Below, in pieces: positions 1 through 8,605 of a stretch of DNA of 64,000 bases. The notes below the pieces were generated by a model. That model saw only the letters and a list, made by a program, of their open reading frames with translations. It was not told where the DNA came from and did no database searches. The translations under genes and the position numbers were made by a program. The stretch comes from CAWGXZ01 sp963826695. GTDB taxonomy: Bacteria; Pseudomonadota; Gammaproteobacteria; Burkholderiales; Burkholderiaceae_C. The stretch is taken from contig CAWGXZ010000004.1 in assembly GCA_963826695.1 (NCBI GenBank), positions 496,001 to 560,000 on the forward strand, written 5' to 3'. Each line of letters begins with the position of its first letter. Position 1 is the stretch's first letter.

Positions 1-583
1 CCGTGCCGCGGTACGGCACGTGGACGATGAAGCTGCGGGTGCGGTCCTTCAGCAGCTCCATCGCCAGGTGGTGCGGGCTGCCGACCCCGGGCGAGGCGTA
101 GCTGTACTTGCCCGGGCTGCGCTGGACTTCGGCGAGCCACTGGGCCGCGCTGGTGAACCCGGACGCCGGATTGACGGCGAGGATCAGCGGGAAGCGCGCC
201 ATGAATCCCACCGGCGCGAACTCCTTCGCGTCGTACGGCAGCTTGCGGTACATCGCGCCGTGGAAGACCATCGCGCCGTTGTCGCCGGTGAGCAGCGTGT
301 AGCCGTCGGGCGCAGCCTTGGCGGCGTTGTCGGTGCCGATGATGCCGGCCGCACCCGGCCGGTTCTCGATGACGATCGTCTGACCGAGCTGGCGGCCGAG
401 CTGCGGCGCCAGCTGGCGCGCCAGGAAGTCCGAGCCGCCGCCGGCGGGGTAGGCGACGACCCAGCGGATCGGCTTGGAAGGCCAGGCGGATTGGCGCTGA
501 GACCAGCGCGGCAATGCTGCGGAAGCAATGGCGGCGGCAGCCCCGCTGAGCAGGTGACGGCGAGACGGCAGAAAACAGGTCAT
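1..583 (-). CDS. Bug-family (TctC) periplasmic substrate-binding protein, 3' end missing
   Basis: The C-terminal part lies beyond the left edge; 194 codons are present. The protein starts with a twin-arginine-like signal (RRHLLSGAAAAIASAA) followed by WPSKPIRWVVAYPAGGGSDF. That is the ligand-loop signature of Bug receptors, which bind carboxylates in the periplasm, with or without a tripartite tricarboxylate transporter. Further family marks are ENRPGAAGIIGTD, APDGYTLL and the end VHVPYRGT. I chose ATG 583 because the upstream ATG near 618 is out of frame. The ligand cannot be read from sequence. Family assignment is firm; orphan status is unknown because the downstream side is off the window. 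Confidence 0.9.
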   Translation of the reverse strand, partial: MTCFLPSRRHLLSGAAAAIASAALPRWSQRQSAWPSKPIRWVVAYPAGGGSDFLARQLAPQLGRQLGQTIVIENRPGAAGIIGTDNAAKAAPDGYTLLTGDNGAMVFHGAMYRKLPYDAKEFAPVGFMARFPLILAVNPASGFTSAAQWLAEVQRSPGKYSYASPGVGSPHHLAMELLKDRTRSFIVHVPYRGT

Positions 584-717
584 GGGCAGGAGGGCGAAGT
601 TGCGAAACGGCGTCGCATGGTATGCCCCCAGGCTGCGCTGGAAGTACCGTTTGACTAAACTCCGCCCGCCCTGAAACCCAACCGAACGGCAACGCCGATC
701 GTTACCGTGACTCCCCG

Positions 718-1128
718 ATGGCCGGCACCCCCGCACTGACTTCGATCACCGCCCATCAGCAATCGCGCGTGCTGGAGGTCGCCTTCGACGACGGGCAAAC
801 GTTTCGCATTCCCTTCGAGCTGATGCGCGTCCATTCGCCGTCGGCCGAGGTGCAGGGCCACGGCCCGGGGCAGGAGGTGCTGCAGGTGGGCAAGCGCAAC
901 GTCGGCATCGCGGCGATCGAGCCGGTCGGCAACTACGGCATCAAGCCGACCTTCAGCGACGGCCACGACTCGGGAATCTACACCTGGGAGTACCTGCACT
1001 TCCTCGGTTCGCAGCAGGACGAGCTGTGGCAGAAGTACGAAGCGCGGCTGGTGGCAGCCGGCGCCTCGCGCGACCTCGCAGCGCCGAAGGCGGCAGCAGC
1101 GGCACACGCCTGCGGTCATTCCCACTGA
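718..1128 (+). CDS. DUF971 (gamma-butyrobetaine hydroxylase-like N-terminal domain) protein
   Basis: A 136-residue protein made almost entirely of one DUF971 domain: residues about 20-110 contain DGQTFRIPFELMRVHSPSAE, then GIEPV-like and YTWEYLHFLG segments. In eukaryotes this fold is the small N-terminal domain of gamma-butyrobetaine hydroxylase; in proteobacteria it occurs alone and its job is not established. The C-terminus is Ala-rich and ends HACGHSH, a possible metal-binding tail. It sits 8 bases upstream of ubiE, a very common arrangement in Burkholderiales, so co-transcription with the quinone genes is likely. Function is unknown beyond the family. Confidence 0.88.
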   Translation: MAGTPALTSITAHQQSRVLEVAFDDGQTFRIPFELMRVHSPSAEVQGHGPGQEVLQVGKRNVGIAAIEPVGNYGIKPTFSDGHDSGIYTWEYLHFLGSQQDELWQKYEARLVAAGASRDLAAPKAAAAAHACGHSH

Positions 1129-1136
1129 GGCCGGGC

Positions 1137-1868
1137 ATGAGCCAGACGCATTTCGGCTATCAGACCGTCGACGAGGCGCAGAAGGCGCGCCGCGTTCGCG
1201 GCGTGTTCGATTCGGTCGCGCCGAAGTACGACCTGATGAACGACCTGATGTCGATGGGCCTGCACCGGGCCTGGAAGGCGTACACGGTGGCGGTGGCCGA
1301 TGTGCGCCGTGGCCACCGGGTGCTCGACATTGCCGGCGGCACCGGCGACCTCGCCAAGGCCTTTGCGGCGAAGGTCGGCCCGACCGGGCGGGTGGTTCAC
1401 ACCGACATCAACGAAGCCATGCTGGCGCAGGGTCGGGCGCGGCTCGAGGACGGCGGCCTGTTGCTGCCGACAGCGGTCTGCGATGCCGAGACGCTGCCGT
1501 TCGCCGCCGACAGCTTCGACCGGGTGTCGGTCGCCTTCGGCTTGCGCAACATGACGCACAAGGAGCGCGCCCTGGCCGAGATGTGCCGCGTGCTCAGGCC
1601 GGGCGGCCGGCTGCTGGTGCTCGAGTTCTCCAAGGTGGCGCAGCCGCTGGAGAAGGCCTACGACTGGTACTCGTTCAAGGTTCTGCCGCGCATCGGGCGC
1701 CTGGTTGCCGGCGACGCCGACAGCTACCGCTATCTGGCGGAGTCGATCCGCATGCATCCGGCGCAGGCCGAACTGAAGGCGATGATGAAGGTTGCCGGCT
1801 TCGGCCATGTCGATGTGCACAACCTGAGCGCCGGCGTCGTGGCTTTGCACGTCGGCATCAAATGCTGA
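1137..1868 (+). CDS. ubiE: UbiE, demethylmenaquinone/2-methoxy-6-polyprenyl-1,4-benzoquinol methylase
   Basis: A 243-residue SAM-dependent C-methyltransferase of ubiquinone (and menaquinone) synthesis. The N-terminus FGYQTVDEAQKARRVRGVFD and VAPKYDLMNDLMSMGLHRAWK are diagnostic. SAM motif I is VLDIAGGTGD at about residues 62-71. NMTHKERALAEMCRVLRPGG follows near residue 140. ATG 1137 was chosen because it begins the conserved MSQTHFGYQT; the reading frame stays open further upstream but without family similarity. The gene overlaps the next one by 7 bases, implying coupled translation. Length is normal for the family. Confidence 0.97.
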   Translation: MSQTHFGYQTVDEAQKARRVRGVFDSVAPKYDLMNDLMSMGLHRAWKAYTVAVADVRRGHRVLDIAGGTGDLAKAFAAKVGPTGRVVHTDINEAMLAQGRARLEDGGLLLPTAVCDAETLPFAADSFDRVSVAFGLRNMTHKERALAEMCRVLRPGGRLLVLEFSKVAQPLEKAYDWYSFKVLPRIGRLVAGDADSYRYLAESIRMHPAQAELKAMMKVAGFGHVDVHNLSAGVVALHVGIKC

Positions 1869-2425
1869 TCTCGGCGCTGATCACGCTCGGCGGCCAGGCG
1901 GCCGGGCTGGTGCGTCGCCGCCACACGCTCGACTGGCGTGCGGCACCGCGGCGCTTGCGCCGCGCCGCGGTGGCCTGGCGGCGACCGGCAAGCGGCGCAG
2001 CGGCACGCGTGGTGCTGCCGGCAACACCGATCACCTTGCCGCAGGGGCTCGAGCTGGTGCCGCTGCTGGCCGCGGTGCGCAGCCAGTTCGTCCGCCTGCA
2101 GTCGGCCTGGGATGCGGGCGACGTCGAACTGCTCGGCCAGCTGACGGCGCCGGCTGTCTGGCGGGATCTCTGCGCCGAGCTGCCGGTGCGCGGCGCCGCG
2201 CCGAACTGCACCGAAGTGCTCGCGCTGCAGGCGCGGCTGCTCGACTGCGTCGAGGCGCCGGGCGCTTGGCTGCTGAGCGTCGAGTTCACCGGCATGCTGC
2301 GCGAGGGTGCCGGCGAGCATGCCGCGCCGTTTCGCGAGTGGTGGATGCTGGCGCGCGAAAAGTCGGCTGTCGGCGGCGCCGACGAGCCGGCGTGGCGGTT
2401 GATGCGTCAGCAGACGCTGTTCTAA
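1862..2425 (+). CDS. Tim44-like domain protein
   Basis: 187 residues starting at an ATG inside the last codons of ubiE. Residues about 65-187 match the Tim44-like domain seen in bacterial proteins next to ubiE: FVRLQSAWDAGDVELLGQLTAP, later a TEVLALQARLLDCVE segment and FREWWMLAR. In mitochondria this domain touches the import channel; in bacteria the role is unclear, possibly an inner-membrane-associated factor. The usual bacterial version has an N-terminal signal/TM region; here the first 60 residues are Arg/Ala-rich with only a weak hydrophobic stretch. The family call is reasonably sure, the function is not. Confidence 0.75.
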   Translation: MLISALITLGGQAAGLVRRRHTLDWRAAPRRLRRAAVAWRRPASGAAARVVLPATPITLPQGLELVPLLAAVRSQFVRLQSAWDAGDVELLGQLTAPAVWRDLCAELPVRGAAPNCTEVLALQARLLDCVEAPGAWLLSVEFTGMLREGAGEHAAPFREWWMLAREKSAVGGADEPAWRLMRQQTLF

Positions 2426-2451
2426 GCCTGCCAACCCCGCCCTGCGGCCCT

Positions 2452-2471
2452 GCGCCGCCGAGACGCGGCGC
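2452..2471. terminator. GC-rich hairpin between convergent genes
   Basis: A perfect 7-bp stem (GCGCCGC/GCGGCGC) with a 6-base loop lies between the ends of the Tim44-like gene and galE, which converge. There is no clear T-run on either strand, so intrinsic termination is inferred from position and stem only. Confidence 0.4.
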
Positions 2472-2492
2472 CCGGTCCGGCCGCGAAAACGC

Positions 2493-3521
2493 TCAGGCCT
2501 CGTCCTCGTAGCCCTTCGGATTCAGCCGCTGCCAGCGCCAGCTGTCGGCGCACATCGCATCGATGTCGCGGCTGGCCTGCCAGCCCAGCAGTTCGCGGGC
2601 GCGCGTCGGATCGGCGTAGCAGGAATCGATGTCGCCCGGCCGGCGGGCCACGATGTCGTACGGCACGCTGCGGCCGCTGGCCTGCTCGAAGGCACGGATC
2701 AGCTCGAGCACGCTGTAGCCGCGGCCGGTGCCGAGGTTGACCGTCAACGACTCGTTCTTGTCGAGCAGGTGGCGCACCGCGGCGACATGGCCGTCGGCCA
2801 GGTCGACGACATGGATGTAGTCGCGCACGCCGGTGCCGTCGGGCGTGTCGTAGTCGTTGCCGAAAACCTGCAGCCGCTCGCGCTTGCCGACGGCGACCTG
2901 GGTGATGTAGGGCATCAGGTTGTTCGGCAGGTCGCGCGGGTCTTCGCCGATCCGGCCGCTCTCGTGCGCGCCGACCGGGTTGAAGTAGCGCAGCAGCGCC
3001 ACTTTCCAGCCGGCGTCGGCACGCTGCAGGTCGCGCAGGATGTCCTCGGACATCAGCTTGGTGGCGCCGTAGGGGTTGGTCGTCGCCAGCGGCGAGTCTT
3101 CGACGATCGGCAGTTTCTCGGGCTTGCCGTAGACCGTGGCGCTCGAGCTGAACACCAGCCGCGTGCAATGGTGGCGCTGCAGGGCCGCGCACAGCGTCAG
3201 CAAGCCGCCCAGGTTGTTGCGGTAGTAGGCCAGCGGCTTCTGCGTGCTTTCGCCGACGGCCTTGAATGCCGCGAAGTGGATCGCCGCGTCGATCTTGCGG
3301 GCCTTGAAAACGCCTTCCAGCGCCGCTTCGTCGCAGACATCGACTTCCATGAAATCGATGCTGCGGCCGCTCAGTGCCGCAAGCCGTGCCAGCACGACCG
3401 GCGAGCTGTTGGAGAAATTGTCGATGCCGACGACATCGAAGCCGGCAGCCAGCAGCGCAAGCCAGGTGTGCGATGCGATGTAGCCGGTTGCACCGGTCAG
3501 CAGGATGGTGTTTCGGGTCAT
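2493..3521 (-). CDS. galE: UDP-glucose 4-epimerase GalE
   Basis: A 342-residue short-chain dehydrogenase-type epimerase interconverting UDP-glucose and UDP-galactose, feeding surface polysaccharide synthesis. The NAD-binding loop TGATGYIASHT is at residues 9-19 (the third Gly of GxxGxxG is Ala). The active site is Ser in FSSSATVYG (about 127) with Y151 and K155 in YGATK. RYFNPVGAHESG and NLMPYITQVAVGKR are family marks. ATG 3521 was preferred over longer in-frame starts because MTRNTILLTG is the usual N-terminus. It is transcribed against, and splits, the otherwise same-strand ubi gene series. Confidence 0.95.
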   Translation of the reverse strand: MTRNTILLTGATGYIASHTWLALLAAGFDVVGIDNFSNSSPVVLARLAALSGRSIDFMEVDVCDEAALEGVFKARKIDAAIHFAAFKAVGESTQKPLAYYRNNLGGLLTLCAALQRHHCTRLVFSSSATVYGKPEKLPIVEDSPLATTNPYGATKLMSEDILRDLQRADAGWKVALLRYFNPVGAHESGRIGEDPRDLPNNLMPYITQVAVGKRERLQVFGNDYDTPDGTGVRDYIHVVDLADGHVAAVRHLLDKNESLTVNLGTGRGYSVLELIRAFEQASGRSVPYDIVARRPGDIDSCYADPTRARELLGWQASRDIDAMCADSWRWQRLNPKGYEDEA

Positions 3522-3595
3522 GCGCGATTGTGCCGAAGCGGCCTGTGCGCCCCGGCCGCTGCGGAGCCGCGACCCGCCGATGTCAAAATCGGCCG

Positions 3596-4171
3596 ATGTT
3601 CGAAACACTTCGCTCGCTGGCCGCACCGGCTGCGATGCAGCGACTGACGCTGCTCGTCAATCACCTGCTCAGTTCCGAGCCGCTGGCGGCCGCAAGGCTG
3701 CAGCCGCACGCCGGCCGGCGCGTGCATCTGTCGGTCGCCGGCTGGCCGACCTGGCTGCCGGCCTGGCCCGAACTCGACTTCCGCGTCACGCCGGCCGGTC
3801 TGCTCGAGTGGATCGGCGATGCGGCGCAGGGCGCCCCGGTCTATCCCGCCGAGGCCGATCTGCGGCTGATCGCCGAGGTCGGCAATCCGGCGGTGGCGTT
3901 GCTGCAGGGCCTGGCCGGGCACCGGCCGCGCGTCGAGATCGCCGGCGACGCGGCCTTCGCGGCCGATGTCGACTGGCTGTTCGACAACCTGCGCTGGGAT
4001 ATCGAGGACGATCTGGCGAAGGTGGTCGGTGCGGTTCCGGCGCGCGAGCTGAGCCGGGTCGCCGGCTGGCTCGGGCGGGGCATCCGCGAAGCCGCCCGGC
4101 TGGCGTCACGCGCGGTTCCCGGGGCCGCGCCGCCGCCGCCGCGGCATAGCGACATCTTCGACCGGCGATGA
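3596..4171 (+). CDS. ubiJ: UbiJ, ubiquinone biosynthesis accessory factor (SCP2 domain)
   Basis: 191 residues. An SCP2 lipid-binding fold occupies the first two thirds; a C-terminal helical segment (DIEDDLAKVVGAVPARELSRV) is the conserved UbiJ part. UbiJ is part of the soluble Ubi complex, where it is thought to hold the hydrophobic quinone intermediates. The position directly before ubiB supports the call; sequence similarity within UbiJ is usually low. The stop overlaps the ubiB start by four bases (ATGA), indicating translational coupling. Confidence 0.88.
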   Translation: MFETLRSLAAPAAMQRLTLLVNHLLSSEPLAAARLQPHAGRRVHLSVAGWPTWLPAWPELDFRVTPAGLLEWIGDAAQGAPVYPAEADLRLIAEVGNPAVALLQGLAGHRPRVEIAGDAAFAADVDWLFDNLRWDIEDDLAKVVGAVPARELSRVAGWLGRGIREAARLASRAVPGAAPPPPRHSDIFDRR

Positions 4172-5709
4172 GACATTTTTCGCGCCTGATCGTCATCCTG
4201 CTGACGGTCTGGCGCTTCGGGCTCGACGAGCTGGCCCTCTCGCACAGCCGGCGCCCGGCCGTTCGGCGGCTGCTGCGTGTGCTGACGTGGAACCGGCGCC
4301 TGGACCTGCCGCGCGGCGTGCGGCTGCGCCTGGCGCTCGAGCATCTGGGGCCGATCTTCGTCAAGTTCGGCCAGGTGCTGTCGACACGGCGCGACCTGAT
4401 TCCGCTCGACATCGCACTCGAGCTGGCCCTGCTGCAGGACCAGGTGCCGTCGTTTCCGGCGGCCGACGCGCGCCGGCTGATCGAGGCCGCATTCGGCCGC
4501 CGGATCGAGGCGGTCTTCGCCACCTTCGAAGCCGAGCCGGTGGCGAGTGCGTCGATCGCACAGGTGCACTTCGGCACCTTGCACGACGGCCGCGAGGTCG
4601 CCGTCAAGGTGCTGCGTCCCGGCATGCTCGCGGTCATCGACGACGACCTGTCGCTGATGCGCCAGCTGGCGCGTTGGGTCGAGCGGCTCTCCGCCGATGG
4701 CCGGCGCCTCAAGCCGCGCGAGGTGGTCGCCGAATTCGACAACTACCTGCACGACGAGCTCGACCTGGTGCGCGAGGCGGCCAATGCCGCGCAGCTGCGG
4801 CGCAACATGCAGTCGCTCGACATGATCCTGGTGCCCGAAATGGTCTGGGAGCTGTGCACCGCGGGTGTGATCGTCATGCAGCGCATGGTCGGCGTGCCGA
4901 TCGGCCAGGTGCAGCGGCTGCGCGACGCCGGTGTCGACATTCCCCGGCTGGCGCGCGACGGGGTGACGATCTTCTTCACCCAGGTGTTCCGCGACGGTTT
5001 CTTCCACGCCGACATGCACCCGGGCAACATCCAGGTGAGCCTGGCGCCGGAGACCTTCGGCCACTACATCGCGCTCGACTTCGGCATCGTCGGCACGCTG
5101 ACCGAGTTCGACAAGGACTACCTGGCGCAGAACTTCATCGCCTTTTTCCGCCGCGACTACAAGCGTGTGGCCGAACTGCACGTGGAAAGCGGCTGGGTTC
5201 CCGCGAATACCCGCATCGACGCGCTCGAAGGCGCGATCCGCGCGGTCTGCGAGCCGCACTTCGACCGACCGCTGAAGGACATCTCGCTCGGCCAGGTGCT
5301 GCTGCGGCTGTTCCAGACCTCGCGACGCTTCAACGTCGAGATCCAGCCGCAGCTGGTGCTGCTGCAGAAGACGCTGCTGAATGTCGAGGGACTCGGCCGC
5401 GAGCTCGACCCGGAGCTCGACCTGTGGAGCACCGCCAAGCCGTTCCTCGAACGCTGGATGAACGAGCAGATCGGCTGGCGCGCGCTGGTCGCCCGGCTGA
5501 AGGACGAGGCGCCGCACTATGCGCACGTGCTGCCGGAACTGCCGCGGCTGGTGCACCACGCGCTGCAGCAGCGCAGCGGCAACACCGACCGGGCACTCGC
5601 CGCGCTGCTGGTCGAGCAGCGGCGCACCAACCATCTGCTGCAGGCGCTGGTCTACAGCGCGCTCGGCTTCGTCGTCGGACTGGTCGCGATGCAGGCCTTC
5701 TTCGGCTGA
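4168..5709 (+). CDS. ubiB: UbiB, ubiquinone biosynthesis regulatory protein kinase-like
   Basis: A 513-residue ABC1/ADCK atypical kinase-like protein needed for ubiquinone synthesis. The family KxGQ motif is KFGQ at about 66-69. The nucleotide-site lysine is K147 in AVKVLRPG. The catalytic-loop equivalent HADMHPGN begins near residue 279, and DFG near 304. Two hydrophobic segments at the extreme C-terminus (YSALGFVVGLVAMQAFF) anchor it in the inner membrane. Length is typical. It overlaps ubiJ by four bases. Confidence 0.96.
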   Translation: MRHFSRLIVILLTVWRFGLDELALSHSRRPAVRRLLRVLTWNRRLDLPRGVRLRLALEHLGPIFVKFGQVLSTRRDLIPLDIALELALLQDQVPSFPAADARRLIEAAFGRRIEAVFATFEAEPVASASIAQVHFGTLHDGREVAVKVLRPGMLAVIDDDLSLMRQLARWVERLSADGRRLKPREVVAEFDNYLHDELDLVREAANAAQLRRNMQSLDMILVPEMVWELCTAGVIVMQRMVGVPIGQVQRLRDAGVDIPRLARDGVTIFFTQVFRDGFFHADMHPGNIQVSLAPETFGHYIALDFGIVGTLTEFDKDYLAQNFIAFFRRDYKRVAELHVESGWVPANTRIDALEGAIRAVCEPHFDRPLKDISLGQVLLRLFQTSRRFNVEIQPQLVLLQKTLLNVEGLGRELDPELDLWSTAKPFLERWMNEQIGWRALVARLKDEAPHYAHVLPELPRLVHHALQQRSGNTDRALAALLVEQRRTNHLLQALVYSALGFVVGLVAMQAFFG

Positions 5710-5759
5710 AGGTATGAATAAACCTGCTGCGCGGCCCGATCTCGCATTTCCGGTGCTCG

Positions 5760-5869
5760 CCGGACGCCATGTCCGGCTGCGCTCCTCGATGCGACCTCGG
5801 GCCGAAGCCCTGGCGCTTGCAGGCGCCAGGGCCTGCGTCAGGCGCGGAACAGTCCGCAGGGACTGTCCC
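5760..5869. repeat. Cluster of small palindromes after ubiB
   Basis: The 240-base gap between ubiB and the symporter gene holds CCGGAC-gccat-GTCCGG (5760-5776) and GGAACAGTCC paired with GGACTGTCCC (5846-5869, one mismatch). Neither has a T-run. They may be extragenic palindromes or weak terminators. A short ORF across them lacks coding character. Confidence 0.35.
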
Positions 5870-5950
5870 CCGTTCAGGCACAGTGCATACGGTTTCTTTC
5901 AAACCTTCTGATCTGATTCGAACCTTCACCCGCAAGCCCGGAGAACCGCG

Positions 5951-7402
5951 ATGCTGCTGGCCCTCGTCGTCCTCTACCTGCTGCTGACGATCGCCATCGG
6001 GCTGTGGGCGGCGCGGCGGGTGCATACCACCGCCGACTTTGCCGTTGCCGGCCGCAACCTGCCGCTGGTGATGATCGTCACCACCACCTTCGCCACCTGG
6101 TTCGGCTCGGAGACCGTGCTCGGTGTCCCGGCCAAGTTCGTCGACGGCGGGCTGAAGAGCGTCGTCGAGGACCCGTTCGGCGCCGGCACCTGCCTGATCC
6201 TGGTCGGACTCTTCTTCGCCGCCAAGCTCTACCGGATGACGCTGCTGACGATCAGCGACTACTACCGCGAGCGCTACGGCCGGGGAATCGAGGTCGTCTG
6301 CTCGCTGATCATCATCCTCAGCTACCTCGGCTGGGTGTCGGCACAGATCACCGCGCTCGGGCTGGTCTTCAACCTGCTGTCGGGCGGCGCGATCGGCATT
6401 CCGCTCGGCATGGTGATCGGCACGGCGTCGATCCTCGCCTACACGCTGTTCGGCGGAATGTGGTCGGTCGCGGTCACCGATTTCATGCAGATGATCATCC
6501 TGGTCGGCGGTCTCTTCGTGCTGGCGGTCTTCGCCGGCCAGCAGGCCGGCGGCGCCGACAAGGTGATCGCCCTGGCAGTCAGCCGCGACATGTTCCGCTT
6601 CTGGCCCGAGCCGAGCTTCACCGACATCGTCTTCTTCATCGCCGCGGCAATCACGATGATGCTGGGCTCGATACCGCAGCAGGACGTCTTCCAGCGGGTG
6701 ATGTCGGCCAGGGACATGACCGCCGCCACCAGGGGCCCGGTGATCGGCGGCGTCTGCTACATCCTGTTTGCCTTCGTGCCGATGTTCCTGGTGACCAGTG
6801 CGTTGATCATCATGCCCGAGCAGACCGAAGCGCTGCTGAAGGACGATCCACAGAAGATCCTGCCGACGCTGGTGCTCGAACGCATGCCGTTCATCATGCA
6901 GGTGCTGTTCTTCGGTGCGCTGCTGTCGGCCATCAAGTCGGCGGCGTCGGCGACGCTGCTGGCGCCGTCGGTGACCTTCGTCGAGAACATCTGGCGCCAG
7001 TTCCGGCCGCAGCAGGGCGACCGGGGCCAGCTGCTGACGATGCGCCTGACCGTGCTGGTCTTCAGCAGTTGCGTCTGCATCTACGCCATTGCCTCGCAGG
7101 GCACGCCGATCTACGAAATGGTCTCGGGCGCGTACCAGGTGACGCTGGTCGGCGCCTTCGTGCCGCTGGTCGCGGGGCTCTACTGGAAGCGCGCGACGAC
7201 GCAGGGGGCGACTTTGTCGATTGCGCTGGGCCTGGCGGGCTGGCTCGCGCTGCAGCTCACGCCGGCAGGCGAGGCGTTTCCGGCGCAGCTTGCCGGCGTG
7301 CTGCTCGCCTTTGTCGGCATGGCCGCCGGGTCGCTGCTGCCCCAGCGTGTGACCGACCGGCGCGGCTCGACGCATCGGCCGGCCGGCATCGCGACGGCCT
7401 GA
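5951..7402 (+). CDS. Sodium:solute symporter family protein
   Basis: A 483-residue inner-membrane transporter of the SSS family with about 12-13 hydrophobic helices. The TFATWFGSETVLG segment near residue 45 and SDYYRERYGRG near 100 are characteristic of the family core. GSIPQQDVFQRVMSARDM near 240 is typical of the Burkholderiales orthologues located after ubiB. The transported solute cannot be deduced; some SSS members take amino acids or short acids. The ATG follows GGAGAACCGCG, a usable ribosome site. Context is conserved (ubiB upstream, fmdB downstream), suggesting a housekeeping role. Confidence 0.9.
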   Translation: MLLALVVLYLLLTIAIGLWAARRVHTTADFAVAGRNLPLVMIVTTTFATWFGSETVLGVPAKFVDGGLKSVVEDPFGAGTCLILVGLFFAAKLYRMTLLTISDYYRERYGRGIEVVCSLIIILSYLGWVSAQITALGLVFNLLSGGAIGIPLGMVIGTASILAYTLFGGMWSVAVTDFMQMIILVGGLFVLAVFAGQQAGGADKVIALAVSRDMFRFWPEPSFTDIVFFIAAAITMMLGSIPQQDVFQRVMSARDMTAATRGPVIGGVCYILFAFVPMFLVTSALIIMPEQTEALLKDDPQKILPTLVLERMPFIMQVLFFGALLSAIKSAASATLLAPSVTFVENIWRQFRPQQGDRGQLLTMRLTVLVFSSCVCIYAIASQGTPIYEMVSGAYQVTLVGAFVPLVAGLYWKRATTQGATLSIALGLAGWLALQLTPAGEAFPAQLAGVLLAFVGMAAGSLLPQRVTDRRGSTHRPAGIATA

Positions 7403-7475
7403 TCGCAGGCGCGGCGCGCGGCCGCGCAGGCCTACAATCAGCGGCTTTGCCGACGCCGCACTGCCGAGCCCCGCC

Positions 7476-7853
7476 ATGCCGATCTACGCCTACCGCTGCG
7501 CCTCCTGCGGTTACGAGAAGGACGTCCTGCGCAAGGTATCCGACCCGCTGTTGACCGTTTGCCCCGCCTGCCAGGCGGAAACCTTCCAGAAGCAGGTCAC
7601 CGCAGCGGGTTTCCAGCTGAAAGGCTCGGGCTGGTACGCAACCGATTTCCGCGGCGGATCGAAGCCGAAGGGCGACGACGCCGGCGGCGGATCGGCCGAA
7701 TCGGCCGATTCGGCAAAGGGCGACGCCGCAACCGCTGCCGAGAAGCCGTCGGGCGACAAGCCCGCTGCCGACAAGGCGGCTGCGGCCCCCGCTCCGGCCG
7801 CAGCGCCTGCTGCAGCCGCGAGCAAGTCGACTCCACCGGCCACCGGCAGCTGA
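7476..7853 (+). CDS. FmdB-family zinc-ribbon protein
   Basis: 125 residues. The first 45 form the FmdB zinc ribbon: MPIYAYRCASCGYEKD with CxxC at 8-11 and a second CPAC pair near 29-32, followed by KGSGWYATDFRGG. The rest is a low-complexity Ala/Pro/Lys/Ser tail, common in this family. FmdB proteins are called putative regulators from one methylotroph example, but the molecular role in proteobacteria is not settled. It lies 25 bases before the DUF502 gene, and the fmdB-DUF502-aspS order is conserved. Confidence 0.9.
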   Translation: MPIYAYRCASCGYEKDVLRKVSDPLLTVCPACQAETFQKQVTAAGFQLKGSGWYATDFRGGSKPKGDDAGGGSAESADSAKGDAATAAEKPSGDKPAADKAAAAPAPAAAPAAAASKSTPPATGS

Positions 7854-7878
7854 GGCGCCGGCCGTCGACGCGCCGACC

Positions 7879-8535
7879 GTGAAAAAGTACCTGATTGCCG
7901 GATTGCTCGTCTGGCTGCCATTGGCCATCACCATCTGGGTGTTGCAGGCGGTGCTGGGCCTGCTCGATGGCGTCTTCGCCAGCCTGCTCGGCGTTTCTCA
8001 GGCGATCACCCCACAGGCTGCGCACGGAACGCTCGAGATGCTCAAGCGCATTCCCGGGCTCGGCGTCATCGTCATGCTGCTCGGGCTGTTGCTGACGGGA
8101 ATCTTCGCCACCAACATCTTCGGCCAGTGGTGGCTGGTGCAGGGCGGCCGCGTGCTGCACAAGATTCCCATCGTCAAGTCGATCTACAGCTCGGTCAAGC
8201 AGGTGTCGGACACGCTGTTCTCGAGCAGCGGCAACGCCTTTCGCGAGGCCGTGCTGGTGCAGTACCCGCGTGAAGGCTCGTGGACCATTGCTTTCGTCAC
8301 CGGGCGGCCGAGTGGCGAGACGGCGCTGCATCTCGGCACCAACTACCTGAGCCTCTACGTGCCGACGACGCCGAACCCGACCTCGGGCTTCTTCCTGATG
8401 GTGCCGCGCGCCGATGTCGTCTCGCTGCGGATGAGCGTCGACGAGGCGCTCAAGTACATCATCTCGATGGGCGTGGTCGCGCCGCCGGTTCCGCCGGCAA
8501 TCGCGCTTGCCGCTGCATCGCAGCCCCGAGGCTGA
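7879..8535 (+). CDS. DUF502 family membrane protein
   Basis: 218 residues from a GTG start. Two N-terminal membrane helices (about 5-25, including LIAGLLVWLPLAITIWVL, and about 58-80, including GLGVIVMLLGLLLTG) are followed by the DUF502 core: PIVKSIYSSVKQVSDTLFS and VLVQYPREGSWTIAFVTG. The family is widespread, and its biochemical role is unknown. The position between fmdB and aspS matches Burkholderiales synteny, which also supports the GTG start just after fmdB. Confidence 0.9.
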   Translation: MKKYLIAGLLVWLPLAITIWVLQAVLGLLDGVFASLLGVSQAITPQAAHGTLEMLKRIPGLGVIVMLLGLLLTGIFATNIFGQWWLVQGGRVLHKIPIVKSIYSSVKQVSDTLFSSSGNAFREAVLVQYPREGSWTIAFVTGRPSGETALHLGTNYLSLYVPTTPNPTSGFFLMVPRADVVSLRMSVDEALKYIISMGVVAPPVPPAIALAAASQPRG

Positions 8536-8605
8536 ACAGCCGCCAAGCCGCCCGTCCTTTCTGCTGCGGCCGCCTGCACAGCCGGCCGCGTCCCCAGGAG
8601 TCCCC

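Noticed and set aside
3841..5634. A 597-codon open frame on the minus strand across ubiB, and similar long frames opposite other genes (for example 5330-7477 and 8459-10546 minus)
   Set aside because: These are mirror frames of high-GC genes: composition is Arg/Ala/His-rich without motifs, while the plus-strand product is a complete known family.
5714..5911. A 65-codon frame between ubiB and the symporter gene
   Set aside because: It reads through palindromes, has no ribosome site, and the product is low-complexity Arg/Ala.
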